The notes beneath the pieces were generated by a model that did not search any database, was not told where the DNA came from, and worked only from the letters and a program-made list of their open reading frames with translations. The position numbers and the translations under genes are program-made. From NCBI RefSeq assembly GCF_000332815.1, contig NZ_AOFD01000011.1, positions 29,708 through 93,707 on the forward strand: 64,000 nt of DNA. The letters run 5' to 3'. This stretch comes from Arthrobacter nitrophenolicus (lineage in GTDB: Bacteria; Actinomycetota; Actinomycetes; Actinomycetales; Micrococcaceae). Shown here one piece after another: positions 53,383-61,722 of this stretch. Within the stretch, counting starts at the first letter, position 1. Each line of letters begins with the position of its first letter.

Positions 53383-54980
53383 TCAGATGACCCCGCGGCG
53401 GAGCAGGTCCCGGGACTTCTTGCGGGCCTTCCGGTACTTGGCCTGGGCGGCGGACATGAGTTCCTCCTGCCGCTGCAGCAGGGCTGCGTACGCCTCGCTG
53501 ACGGCTGCCCGGTCCCGGTCCGAGGCCATGCCCGCCAGCAGGTCGCGGGCCATCACGGCGTCGTGGTAATCGCCCAGGATCTTCTGTTGCCGGTGGGCCG
53601 CCTTCGCCACCTTGTTGGCCCGCTTCCCTTTGATGAGGGCGGCCGACTCCGCCACGTGCCGGAGCTTCTTGGCATCCTTGCGCACCCGGTGGAGGGCGTT
53701 TTCATGGTCAATGCCGCGGCGGGCGTGGGAGGCCGCGCGGTGCGAGCGCCGGAGCCTTTTCGCCGCCTTGTCCACCGCCTTGGCCGCCACGCGGCGTCCC
53801 GGCGGCACGGTTTCCGTGCGGACGGGCGGGTTGTCGCGGAACTCCTCCAGGCTGTCCAGCAGCCGGAAGTAGCGCTCGGTGCGCATGGCTTCCTGGAGCC
53901 GCCGGTAGCCGGCGTCGTACGTGGCGCCGGCCTGGCGCTCCAACCGGTCCCGGGCGGCGTCCGGGCCCGGCCCCTGCCCCAGGTCGTCAAGGTGTCCGCG
54001 GAGCCGGGCCAGCAGTACCTCGGCGTCCCGCGGCTCGCCGAGGAGCTGGCCCAGCCATTTGAGCTCATCCCGCAACCGGCGCACCGGCACGGCCCTGTAC
54101 AGCTTGCGGTAGGCGGCCAGGACGGAGCGGAGCCGGCGGGTAGCCGAGCGCATGTCATGGACTGCCTCCGGCTCTTCGAGCCTGATGGCAGCGTCCTGGT
54201 CCAGGAGTTCCTTGATCTGGGCGGCGGCATAAACGGTGACGACGGCGGCAGCCGGCGACTTCTTGCCGGCCGGCAGGGCGGGGATGGCTTCGTCGGGGGC
54301 GGCATCGGCGTCCTGGTCCCTGTCCGGTGTGCCAAGCGCCGGCGCGCCAAGCGCTTGGCCAGCTTCGAGGCGTGGCCCGCCGGGCGGGCTCCGGCCCCCA
54401 CAAGCAGCTGCCCGGCGGGGGCGAAAAGGCTGGCGTCGCCGTTGACGAGTTCCAGCTCCCATTCCCGCCACTGCTGTTTGTTCCCGCCCCCGCCGCCGTC
54501 CGGGCCTGGCAGACGTTCCGCCGTGACCCGGTCGTCCGCAAGGTCGGCAAGATGGACACCGTCCCCGCCATAGAGGGCGTGGGTTGTCCGCCTGGTGCGC
54601 AGCCTGGCCACCGGGACCACCTCCGCTCCGCGCAGGTATGCCTGGACACGGGCAAGGAGGGCGTCCGGCACCACGCCGGCCTGGCCCAACGGGGCGTGCA
54701 CCTCGCGGCGCTGCTGGGGTTCGGCATCCCCGGTCCCGGCCGCTTCTTCGGGCGGCAGCTTCAGGTGCCAGCCCGCATCGCCGCCGCCGGTCCGCCGGCG
54801 GAGGGTGATGCGGCGGGCGGCGAGCGCATGGTCTGCGGTATCGAAATACACGGCTTCCAGCTTGGCCGTCTGCGGCTCGCCCACGCGTGCGACACCCGGC
54901 AGGCCATCCAGCGGCGGCACCGTGGCGTCGCTGCCGACGTCGTATTTCTTCTCGACCTCGAGTCCCTGGGAAGCCTCCAC
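53383..54980 (-). CDS. CYTH and CHAD domain protein, frameshifted
   Basis: The repaired protein is about 532 aa. The CYTH half (about 1-210) begins GLEVEKKYDV with the ExExK metal/phosphate-binding motif and has acidic and basic strands of the triphosphate tunnel. The CHAD half (about 240-532) is helical and rich in conserved His/Lys/Arg: AVHDMRSATRRLRSVL, HRVRKDAKKLRHVAE, LGDYHDAVMAR. CYTH binds or cleaves tri/polyphosphate, and CHAD binds polyphosphate. The GTG start follows GAAGGA. One G is missing near 54348 (TTGGGCGCG reads TTGGCGCG) in the linker between domains. Confidence 0.9.
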
Positions 54981-55089
54981 AGCCGTCCTTCCACGTCCGC
55001 TGCATTGCGTAGTCCGGGTGGTTCCGCACCCGGCTTAGGCAGTCTATGGCCTGCCGGCGGAAGCCCGGGAGAGCTTGCCCACAAAACCC

Positions 55090-55106
55090 TAGACATCAAA
55101 CGTCTA
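55090..55106 (+). promoter_or_regulatory. Probable GntR (FCD) operator before the MFS gene
   Basis: TAGAC-ATCAAAC-GTCTA, a 17-bp palindrome, 18 bases before the MFS ATG. It has the size and form bound by FadR-type GntR regulators, and such a regulator is the next gene in the operon. Confidence 0.7.
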
Positions 55107-55123
55107 ACCTTTAGGCTGGGTAT

Positions 55124-56452
55124 ATGTCCGCCACTCCACCCGCTTCCGCCCTTGCCTCCACCCCCTGCCCCACTCCCGCCCCGCAATCCCCTGCCCGGCC
55201 TGCTGCTTCCACGGGGGTCACGGCGGTTTCCGCGGCAGCCGTGGCATCGCCGGCGCCAGCGGAACAGGGCCGGCCCCGCTCCGCCGTCGTCTTCGGTGTC
55301 ATCGCGCTGGTGCTGATCGGACTGAACCTGCGTGCGGGCATCACCGGGGCGTCGGCACTGCTCCACGACCTGCAGGCAGTACTCGGATATGGGGCACTGG
55401 TGGCGGCCGTCATCCCCTCCATCCCCACGCTCTGTTTTGCCCTGGCCGGCGCCGGGACGTCCTGGCTGACCGGGCGGCTGGGGGTGGAGAAGGCCATCCT
55501 CCTGGCCCTGGCCATGCTCGCCGGCGGACTCCTGTTGCGGGGCATTCCGGCCACCGGGATGCTGCTGGCCGGCAGCGTGCTCGGCATGTCCGGCCTGGCG
55601 GTCTGCAACGTGGCCATGCCGTCCTTCATACGGGAACACTTCGCTTCCCGGACCTCACTGATGACCGGCCTGTACACGGTGACCATGACCACCGGGGCAA
55701 CCGTGACCTCCGTGGCGGTGGTCCCGCTGGCCCAGTCCCTCGGTTCACCGTCCGCCGCCGTCGGAGCAATCGGGTTCACCGCCGTCGCCGCTTTCCTGGG
55801 CTTCCTGCCGGTGGCGCTGCACGCCCACCGCAACAACCGGCGCGCCACCGGCGGACGGGTGGCACCGTGGCCGCTGCTGCGCACCCGCAAGGGCCTGCTC
55901 CTGACGGCAATCTTCACCCTCCAGGCCCTGCTCGCCTACGCCCTGATGAGCTGGTACCCGTACATGCTCACCACGCTGGGCCTCAGCGCCTCGGACAGCG
56001 GCCTGATGTTCGGGCTGATGCAGCTCGTCTCGGTGCCGGCGGGCATGGTCCTGATCGCCATCGGATCCCGGCCCAGGATGCTGCGCCCGGCGTTCTACCT
56101 GGTCAGCATCGTCATGGTCCTGGGCCTGGTGGCCCTCCTCGCGCTGCCAGTGCAGCTTGCCTTCGCCTCAGCCATCCTGGTCGGCTTCGGCCTGGGGATC
56201 TTCCCGCTTGTGATGGTGATGATCAGCCGCAGCGGCTCGAGCACTGCCGAGACCACCGCCCTGTCCACCCTGGCCCAGTCCACCGGCTACCTGCTGGCGA
56301 CCGTGGGCCCCTTCGGCATGGGGCTGCTGCACGGCGCCACCGGCAGCTGGACCTTGCCCCTCACACTGCTCCTGGCCCTGGCGCTGGTCCAGGTTGTGGT
56401 GGCGCACCTCATCACCGGTCCGGCAATGACCGGCAAGCAAAGGATAAAGTAG
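55124..56452 (+). CDS. MFS transporter, CynX/NimT type
   Basis: A 442-aa MFS permease with 12 predicted TM helices and a Pro/Ser/Ala-rich N-terminal tail of about 45 residues. The GLNLRAGITGASALL segment opening TM1 is typical of the CynX/NimT (cyanate/nitroimidazole) subfamily, which also includes 2-nitroimidazole and monocarboxylate-type carriers. The function is otherwise open. It is followed after 6 bases by a GntR regulator, and the 17-bp palindrome upstream is a likely operator, so the pair forms an autoregulated transport operon. Confidence 0.88.
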   Translation: MSATPPASALASTPCPTPAPQSPARPAASTGVTAVSAAAVASPAPAEQGRPRSAVVFGVIALVLIGLNLRAGITGASALLHDLQAVLGYGALVAAVIPSIPTLCFALAGAGTSWLTGRLGVEKAILLALAMLAGGLLLRGIPATGMLLAGSVLGMSGLAVCNVAMPSFIREHFASRTSLMTGLYTVTMTTGATVTSVAVVPLAQSLGSPSAAVGAIGFTAVAAFLGFLPVALHAHRNNRRATGGRVAPWPLLRTRKGLLLTAIFTLQALLAYALMSWYPYMLTTLGLSASDSGLMFGLMQLVSVPAGMVLIAIGSRPRMLRPAFYLVSIVMVLGLVALLALPVQLAFASAILVGFGLGIFPLVMVMISRSGSSTAETTALSTLAQSTGYLLATVGPFGMGLLHGATGSWTLPLTLLLALALVQVVVAHLITGPAMTGKQRIK

Positions 56453-56458
56453 GACGCC

Positions 56459-57139
56459 ATGGCACTGAGCCCCTCCACCCGCGCGCCGCTGGCCGATGAA
56501 GTGACCGCCAAACTGCGGTCCATGGTGCACTCCGGCGAGTGGCCGCTGAACCAGCGCATCCCGTCCGAAACCGAGCTGATCGCCGGGCTGGGGGTTTCCC
56601 GCGGGACGCTGCGCGAGGCCATCAAGGCCCTGGCCCACAGCGGCATGCTGGAAGTGCGCCGCGGCGACGGCACCTACGTCCGCGCCACCAGCGAGATCTC
56701 CGGTGCCGCGCGCCGGATGTACCAGGACCACACCGAGCAGCACATCCTGGAGGTCCGGCTGGGGCTGGACACCCAGGCGGCGCGGCTCGCGGCCCGGAAC
56801 GCCACCGCCGACGACGTCACGGCCCTGCGCGGGCTGCTCACCACCCGGGACCAGGCCTGGCACGCCGGGGACTATGACACCTGGGCGCGGGCCGACTGGG
56901 GCTTCCATGAACGGGTGGCGCAGGCCTCCGGCAATCCCCTGCTGCATGAGCTCTACATCAGTTTCGGGCCCGCGCTCCACCAGGACCTCCTGACCCAGCA
57001 GGGCCGGCCCGGGTTCGAGGGGCTGCCGCTGGAGGGCCATGAAGTCCTGCTGCAGGCCATCGAGCGGCACGACGAAGAGGCCGCCGTCGCCACCGTCAAC
57101 AGAAACCTGAACTCCTGCGCAGAGTGGCTCGGCGCCTAG
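56459..57139 (+). CDS. GntR-family (FadR/FCD) transcriptional regulator
   Basis: A 226-aa repressor. The GntR winged helix shows LADEVTAKLRSMVHSGEWPLNQRIPSETELIAGLGVSRGTLREAIKAL and RRGDGTYVR. The FCD effector domain shows ILEVRLGLDTQAARLAARNATADD and ...WGFHERVAQASGNPLL with metal-binding His/Asp positions. It starts 6 bases after the MFS gene. The probable operator before that gene indicates local autoregulation. The ligand is likely a small carboxylate. Confidence 0.93.
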   Translation: MALSPSTRAPLADEVTAKLRSMVHSGEWPLNQRIPSETELIAGLGVSRGTLREAIKALAHSGMLEVRRGDGTYVRATSEISGAARRMYQDHTEQHILEVRLGLDTQAARLAARNATADDVTALRGLLTTRDQAWHAGDYDTWARADWGFHERVAQASGNPLLHELYISFGPALHQDLLTQQGRPGFEGLPLEGHEVLLQAIERHDEEAAVATVNRNLNSCAEWLGA

Positions 57140-57148
57140 TCGGTCAGT

Positions 57149-57179
57149 AGGCTTACTATCTGACGTAGGTTGTAAGCCT
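57149..57179. promoter_or_regulatory. Inverted repeat AGGCTTAC...GTAAGCCT before the AI-2E-type exporter
   Basis: Perfect 8-bp arms (57149-57156 and 57172-57179) separated by 15 bases, in the 84-base gap upstream of the AI-2E-like gene. The GTAAG/CTTAC core recurs at 59202-59215 upstream of two more genes of the cluster. Its role as an operator is a guess. Confidence 0.4.
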
Positions 57180-57223
57180 GCCCTGCACCCGCGGGCCGGC
57201 GCCGCCGATGATGAGGAGTTCCC

Positions 57224-58477
57224 ATGGCGCGATCAACACGCCTGACCGAACACGAGCTGGGCAACGAGCCCCCGCAGCAGAAACCGGGCACAGAGGCAGT
57301 GCCCGCAGCCGAAGGTGCACCACGGCAGGGCCAGGCCCTTGGAAAAGCCGCCCTGCAGCGCGGTGCGAAACAGCGCGAGACCAAGCCGGCGGGCGCCCTC
57401 TGGGCTGACGGCCTGGGACGGGTGGGCATCCGCTCCGCCCAGATCCTGCTGATCCTGACCGTGGCAGTGGTGTCCGTCTACGCACTCATGCAGATCAAGC
57501 TCCTGGTGATTCCGGTGCTGATCGCACTGATCCTGGCCGCGGCCATCGGCCCGTTCGTCAACATGCTCCGGCGCCGTGGAATGCGGGGCGGGCTGGCCAC
57601 CGGCATCGCGTTCATCGGGCTCCTCCTGGTGCTGGGCGGGGTCTTCACCGTGATCTACTTCTCAATCCGGAACCAGTGGGGTGAACTGGCCGCCCAGGCT
57701 TCCTCCGGGCTGGACGAACTGGAGAACTTCCTCCGCACCGGCCCCATTCCCATCGACCAGGAGCAGCTGGAGCAGGCGCGGCAGGGGCTCATCGAGTTTG
57801 CCACCAGCAGCCAGGTCCGCTCCGGAGCGATCACCGGGCTTTCCGTGGTCACGGAATTCATCGCCGGCACCCTCCTGATGGTGGTTATCCTGTTCTTCTT
57901 CCTCAAGGACGGCGCCAAGATCTGGAACTTCCTGCTCCGCCCCTTCACCGGCCAGCGCGAAGCCAAGCTGCGCCGGGTGGGCAGCCGCACCCTCGAGGTC
58001 CTGGGCGGCTACGTCCGGGGCACCGCCATCGTGGCCCTCGTGGACGCAGTGGCCATCGGCGCCGCACTGCTGATCCTGCAGGTTCCGCTGGCTTTCCCGC
58101 TGGCCATCATCGTGTTCATCACCGCGTTCATTCCCCTGGTGGGCGCAACGGTGGCCGGGATCCTGGCCGCACTGGTGGCCCTCGTGGCGAACGGGCCCGT
58201 GGTGGCGCTGATCGTGGTGGCAGTGGTGGTCGCGGTCAACCAGCTGGAGGGCGACCTGCTGCAGCCCATCGTCATGGGCAACGCGCTGCAGCTGCACGCG
58301 CTGGTCATCCTGATGGCGCTGACCGCCGGAACCATCCTCGCCGGCATCGTCGGTGCGGTGCTGTCCGTCCCGCTGGCCGCCGTCATCTGGGCCATCATCC
58401 AGGTGTGGACGGCCGAGGACCCGAACCTGCAGGACATGAATCCCGACCTGCCGGCGGCGGGCACCAAACCGATCTAG
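57224..58477 (+). CDS. AI-2E family transporter (TqsA/PerM type)
   Basis: A 417-aa membrane protein of the AI-2 exporter family. A long hydrophilic N-terminal tail (~65 residues, Gln/Pro/Lys-rich) precedes TM helices. The middle has an amphipathic soluble segment (LDELENFLRTGPIPIDQEQLEQARQGL) between TM helices, as in PerM/TqsA. The FFFLKDG motif and C-terminal cluster FIPLVGATVAGILAALVAL and NQLEGDLLQPIVMG are the family signature. Members export AI-2 or run Na+/H+ exchange. The symmetric DNA element upstream may control it. Confidence 0.88.
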   Translation: MARSTRLTEHELGNEPPQQKPGTEAVPAAEGAPRQGQALGKAALQRGAKQRETKPAGALWADGLGRVGIRSAQILLILTVAVVSVYALMQIKLLVIPVLIALILAAAIGPFVNMLRRRGMRGGLATGIAFIGLLLVLGGVFTVIYFSIRNQWGELAAQASSGLDELENFLRTGPIPIDQEQLEQARQGLIEFATSSQVRSGAITGLSVVTEFIAGTLLMVVILFFFLKDGAKIWNFLLRPFTGQREAKLRRVGSRTLEVLGGYVRGTAIVALVDAVAIGAALLILQVPLAFPLAIIVFITAFIPLVGATVAGILAALVALVANGPVVALIVVAVVVAVNQLEGDLLQPIVMGNALQLHALVILMALTAGTILAGIVGAVLSVPLAAVIWAIIQVWTAEDPNLQDMNPDLPAAGTKPI

Positions 58478-58504
58478 CAACCCTCGCAGGCAGACGCACG
58501 ACGG

Positions 58505-58530
58505 CGGTCCGGCACCCAGGTGCCGGACCG
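58505..58530. terminator. Bidirectional terminator between AI-2E and membrane-protein genes
   Basis: A perfect 12-bp stem CGGTCCGGCACC with its complement and a 2-base loop (58505-58530), in the gap between convergent stop codons. The flanking T-runs are weak. Confidence 0.72.
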
Positions 58531-58574
58531 CGTCGTACGTGCCGCCTTGCCGCCGCCCGGGCGGCCAAAGCGTG

Positions 58575-59111
58575 CTAAGAGCGAAGACCCGCGAACACGT
58601 TCTTGGGACGCTGCATCTCGCCGTGCTTGGCGCCGAGGACCACCACCAGGCCGGCGAAAGCGGGGATGACCCACTGGAGCGCCTTGAGCTGCTGCTGGGC
58701 CGCCTTCAGTTCATCCGAAGCACCCGGGCGGGGCTCCGTTGCACCCTCTGACCCCTCGTCGGCGAGCTTCTCAACTTTCTTGCCCAGCATGCCCGAGTAC
58801 AGGGTCACGGCCGCGCCCACGAGGGTCACGGCAGTCTTGATGACGGTGTCCCGTGCAACGCCCTCCTGCTTGGCGATCCGGCCCTTGTTCTCCCAGGCGA
58901 TGGCAAGGTCAGCCACCAGGTGCGAGGCGAACGCCGCCGTCTGGATGGGCGCCCACTTCATCCAGCCGGCGCTGGAGAGCCGGGTGCGCTCCGAGGGGTC
59001 CCTGGCTTCCGCCGCTGCTCCGTTCAGGCCGATGGCACCCATCAGGGAACCGCCGAACCACGCCGCTGCCGTCAGATCGTGTACCGAACGGGCAATGAGA
59101 TTTCCTGCCAT
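58575..59111 (-). CDS. Hypothetical membrane protein
   Basis: A 178-aa protein without a family I can name. The N-terminal half has helices with hydrophobic character (DLTAAAWFGGSLMGAIGLNGA; TVIKTAVTLVGAAVTLYSGMLG), a charged loop (VEKLADEGSEGATEPRPGASDEL) lies between, and the C-terminus VIPAFAGLVVVLGAKHGEMQ contains another TM-like segment. The start ATG 59111 has AGGA at a good distance; an ATG at 59120 is too close to it. It is divergent from a small protein across a 157-base gap with a GTAAG..CTTAC repeat. Confidence 0.75.
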   Translation of the reverse strand: MAGNLIARSVHDLTAAAWFGGSLMGAIGLNGAAAEARDPSERTRLSSAGWMKWAPIQTAAFASHLVADLAIAWENKGRIAKQEGVARDTVIKTAVTLVGAAVTLYSGMLGKKVEKLADEGSEGATEPRPGASDELKAAQQQLKALQWVIPAFAGLVVVLGAKHGEMQRPKNVFAGLRS

Positions 59112-59201
59112 GATGTGCATTCCTAACGTAGAACTGGCTTCGGGATGCCGCTGCTGCGGACTTCGATTTCCGTGTCCCCTCAAGGTCATGGTCCGCCTAT
59201 G

Positions 59202-59215
59202 GTAAGCACACTTAC
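59202..59215. promoter_or_regulatory. GTAAG-CACA-CTTAC palindrome in divergent promoter gap
   Basis: A perfect 5-bp inverted repeat with a 4-base spacer, midway between the divergent 58.6-59.1 kb and 59.3 kb genes. Its core is shared with the element at 57149-57179. It may be a regulatory site common to this cluster. Confidence 0.35.
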
Positions 59216-59267
59216 TAATGTTACGAAAGCCCGTCTTTCGGCCGGAGGAACGCGTAATATCGTGGCC

Positions 59268-59558
59268 ATGGGAATCACAGGAACATTGTTCGGCTGGGCC
59301 TTCGGGGACCCGGCGCGGGAAGACGACGGCACCTACGTGGACGGGCTCCAGCGCGAGGCGCTGCGCAACGCCCGCGAGACGGCGGAAGCCAAGGGCGTCA
59401 GCGCCGTGGCAGGTTCGGAAGTGTTCACTGTGTTGAGCGGCGACGATTCACTGGTGGAGCTGGACAACGCCCCCGGCCGGCTGGTGGTCCGCTGCACCAT
59501 CCACGTGGAGGGACCGGGTGCGGAGAAGCTGCGTGCCGAAGGGCCCATGAACGGCTGA
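59268..59558 (+). CDS. Small hypothetical protein
   Basis: A 96-aa protein, not recognised. It is mostly soluble, with MGITGTLFGWAFGDPARE at the start and a beta-rich end (EVFTVLSGDDSLVELDNAPGRLVVRCTIHVEG). The start could also be GTG 59262, two codons earlier; GGAGGA lies about 14-20 bases upstream, a little far. The stop lies 3 bases before the DUF1206 gene, so both are probably co-transcribed. Codon pattern and tight spacing support it as real. Confidence 0.65.
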   Translation: MGITGTLFGWAFGDPAREDDGTYVDGLQREALRNARETAEAKGVSAVAGSEVFTVLSGDDSLVELDNAPGRLVVRCTIHVEGPGAEKLRAEGPMNG

Positions 59559-59561
59559 CCC

Positions 59562-60389
59562 ATGTCGGACGGGGAATCCACGCTGAGCCAGGCGGCGGAC
59601 GCCGTCGAGGAGGCTTCCAACCACAAAGCCCTGGATGTCCTGGCGCGCGCCGGGTTCGCTGTCATGGCGGTGCTCCATGTCATTGTCGGGGCCATCGCCG
59701 TCGCCGTGGCCTTCGGGCAGCCGGGCGAGCCGGACGCCACCGGCGCCATCGAGCAGCTCGCCGCGAACCCCTGGGGCCCGGCGGTGATGTGGGCCTGCGT
59801 TGCCGCCTGCGCTGGCCTGTCCCTGTGGCAGGCCAGCGAGGCCACGCTGCGGATGCGGGGCAAGCCGCGCAAGGAACGGCTTGCCAAATTGATCTCCTCC
59901 GGCTTCCTGGCCATCGCCTACGGCAGCGTGGGGCTGAGCTTTGCCGGCTTCGCCGTGGGCATGCGCGGTGATTCCGGGGACAGCGCCAGGGATTTCAGCG
60001 CCTCCCTGATGGCAAATCCGCTGGGCCTTTGGGTACTGGTTGCCCTGGGCCTGACAATCATCGGGATCGGCATCTACTTCGTGTTCAAGGGCGCGCGGCG
60101 CGGGTTCAAGGGGGAGCTCTTCCACTTTGACGGGACGCGCCGCGGCCGGCTGATCGACAGCCTTGGCGTGGTGGGGCACATCGCCAAAGGCATCGCCCTG
60201 AACCTCACCGGGCTCCTGTTCGTCATTGCCGCCGCCAAGCACCGTCCCGAGGAATCCACCGGGTTGGACGGCGGCCTGAAGGCCCTCCGCGACCACCCCT
60301 TCGGACCTTCCCTCCTGGTTGCCATCGGGGCCGGCTTCATCGCCTACGGCATCTTCGCGCTGATCCGCTCCCGCTTTGGGCGCATGTAG
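59562..60389 (+). CDS. DUF1206 family membrane protein
   Basis: A 275-aa membrane protein made of three repeats of two TM helices each, the DUF1206 layout. Repeats begin ALDVLARAGFAVMAVLHVIVG, KLISSGFLAIAYGSVGLSFAG and SLGVVGHIAKGIALNLTGLLF, each with a G/A-rich first helix, and the protein ends with a short basic tail. The function is unknown; family members are found in soil actinobacteria and cyanobacteria. It follows the 96-aa gene after 3 bases and precedes the conserved hypothetical gene at 60.4 kb by 28 bases. Confidence 0.85.
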   Translation: MSDGESTLSQAADAVEEASNHKALDVLARAGFAVMAVLHVIVGAIAVAVAFGQPGEPDATGAIEQLAANPWGPAVMWACVAACAGLSLWQASEATLRMRGKPRKERLAKLISSGFLAIAYGSVGLSFAGFAVGMRGDSGDSARDFSASLMANPLGLWVLVALGLTIIGIGIYFVFKGARRGFKGELFHFDGTRRGRLIDSLGVVGHIAKGIALNLTGLLFVIAAAKHRPEESTGLDGGLKALRDHPFGPSLLVAIGAGFIAYGIFALIRSRFGRM

Positions 60390-60417
60390 TTTCCCCGGTT
60401 TTGGGTAGGAAGGAAGC

Positions 60418-61323
60418 ATGACGCACCTGACAACGGACCAGACGGCCGACGACGGCGCCCGCGGACCGGGCGGCGCCGTCACCGACGTGGCCGGCCACTC
60501 CTTCGCCGGCCTGTTCCGGCTGCTCAAGGTGGTCCGCCCCGACCGCCCGATCCACCCGAAGGGGCTGGGCCTCACCGGGGAACTGGCCCGGACCGGGAAT
60601 CCCATCGAACCCAGCGGCCTGGACTGGCTGGATTCGCCGGGTACGGACACCGTGGAGGCGAGGTTCTCCCGGTCAGTCGGCCTTCCCCAGGCACTGCCGG
60701 ACATCCTGGGGCTGGCGGTCCGGGCCCGCCCTTCCGCTGGTGGAGGGCCTGGCGGGTTGCCGGGCAGCGGCAGTGCTGATCTCCTGTTCGCCTCCACCGG
60801 CTGGCGCCTACCGGGCCGGTTCCTCCTGCAGCCCCGGCTGGATGTGGACGGCGCCACCATGACCACGCTTATGCCGTACCGGGGACGGAAAGGGCCGGTG
60901 CTTCTCGGCCTGCGGACCATCAGCCTTCCGCCGGGGTCGCTGTCCTCGGGCGAATGGGTGCTTGGGCTGTTCTGGGCTCGGCCCCTGGGCCGCTGGCGCC
61001 AGTGCGGCGAGCTCCGGCTCCATGCGGGGACCCGGCCCGGAGACACCGGACTGCGCTTCAACCCGCTGGAAAACGTGCCGCCCGGGGCGCAGACCTACGC
61101 CTGGACCAGGCGGCTGCGGGAGCATTCCTACCGCGCCGCGCAGCGGAAGGCGCCGGCCGCCGTCGGACGCCCCCGAACCCGGCTCCGCTACAGGAAGGAA
61201 GACCATGTCCACCGTGTCCCAGCTGTTCAACTCCCCCGCAGCCGACGTGTGGCGCGTCCTCTCCGACGGCTGGCTGTATTCCGGCTGGGTGGTGGGAGCG
61301 TCCAGGATCCGGGCCGTGGATGA
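60418..61323 (+). CDS. Conserved hypothetical protein
   Basis: A 301-aa protein, not firmly recognised. The segment PKGLGLTGELARTG..., SRSVGLPQALPDILGLAVRAR and LLGLRTISLPPG resembles a group sometimes annotated 'phosphodiesterase' or catalase-like in actinobacteria, but I see no catalytic motif. Its ending is odd. The frame runs 119 bases into the next gene, which has its own start site, and the last ~40 residues (HVHRVPAVQLPRS...) look like reading through that gene. No stop exists in any other frame before the next gene, so a single missing base does not explain it. Confidence 0.55.
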   Translation: MTHLTTDQTADDGARGPGGAVTDVAGHSFAGLFRLLKVVRPDRPIHPKGLGLTGELARTGNPIEPSGLDWLDSPGTDTVEARFSRSVGLPQALPDILGLAVRARPSAGGGPGGLPGSGSADLLFASTGWRLPGRFLLQPRLDVDGATMTTLMPYRGRKGPVLLGLRTISLPPGSLSSGEWVLGLFWARPLGRWRQCGELRLHAGTRPGDTGLRFNPLENVPPGAQTYAWTRRLREHSYRAAQRKAPAAVGRPRTRLRYRKEDHVHRVPAVQLPRSRRVARPLRRLAVFRLGGGSVQDPGRG

Positions 61324-61645
61324 CGCGTGGCCCCGGACCGGCGCGCGGCTCCACCACTCCGTGGGCGCCTGGCCGTTCGTGATCAACGACAGCAGCAAGG
61401 TGGTGAACTCCGAGCCCAACCGGCTGCTGGAACTGGTGGCGCGCGGCTGGCCGATGGGTGAAGCCAAGGTGGTGATCACCCTCGAGGACCGGGGCGGCCA
61501 GTGCCAGGTGACCCTCGTCGAGGACGCCATCAAGGGACCCGGCAAGCTGATGCCCAAGTTCCTGCGGGATGCCATGATCGGCGTCCGGAACCGCGAAACC
61601 CTCCGCCGCCTTGAGCTGATGGCGGCCGGCGGCGCCGGGCGGTAA
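61205..61645 (+). CDS. SRPBCC (polyketide cyclase/START-like) family protein
   Basis: A 146-aa protein with the SRPBCC fold: an N-terminal strand TVSQLFNSPAADVWRVLSD, a loop with WVVGASRIRAVDDAWP, and central strands (VNSEPNRLLELVARG; AKVVITLEDRGGQCQVTLVED). A long C-terminal helix with RNRETLRRLELMA closes it, typical of the Polyketide_cyc2 subgroup. It binds hydrophobic ligands and is often paired with the preceding conserved hypothetical gene, which overlaps its first 119 bases. AGGAAG precedes ATG 61205. It ends at a bidirectional terminator. Confidence 0.87.
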   Translation: MSTVSQLFNSPAADVWRVLSDGWLYSGWVVGASRIRAVDDAWPRTGARLHHSVGAWPFVINDSSKVVNSEPNRLLELVARGWPMGEAKVVITLEDRGGQCQVTLVEDAIKGPGKLMPKFLRDAMIGVRNRETLRRLELMAAGGAGR

Positions 61646-61658
61646 GGGCTTAAACAAA

Positions 61659-61709
61659 CGGGGTCATCCCGCGCCGGAACCCTTCCGGGCCGGGCGCGGG
61701 ATGACCCCG
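61659..61709. terminator. Bidirectional terminator between SRPBCC and fprA copy 2
   Basis: A perfect 17-bp stem (CGGGGTCATCCCGCGCC, 61659-61675, with 61693-61709), 17-base loop, in the convergent gap. It shares its CGGGGTCA end with the palindromes at 17925 and 18106. Confidence 0.85.
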
Positions 61710-61722
61710 CTTCAGTGGTGTG

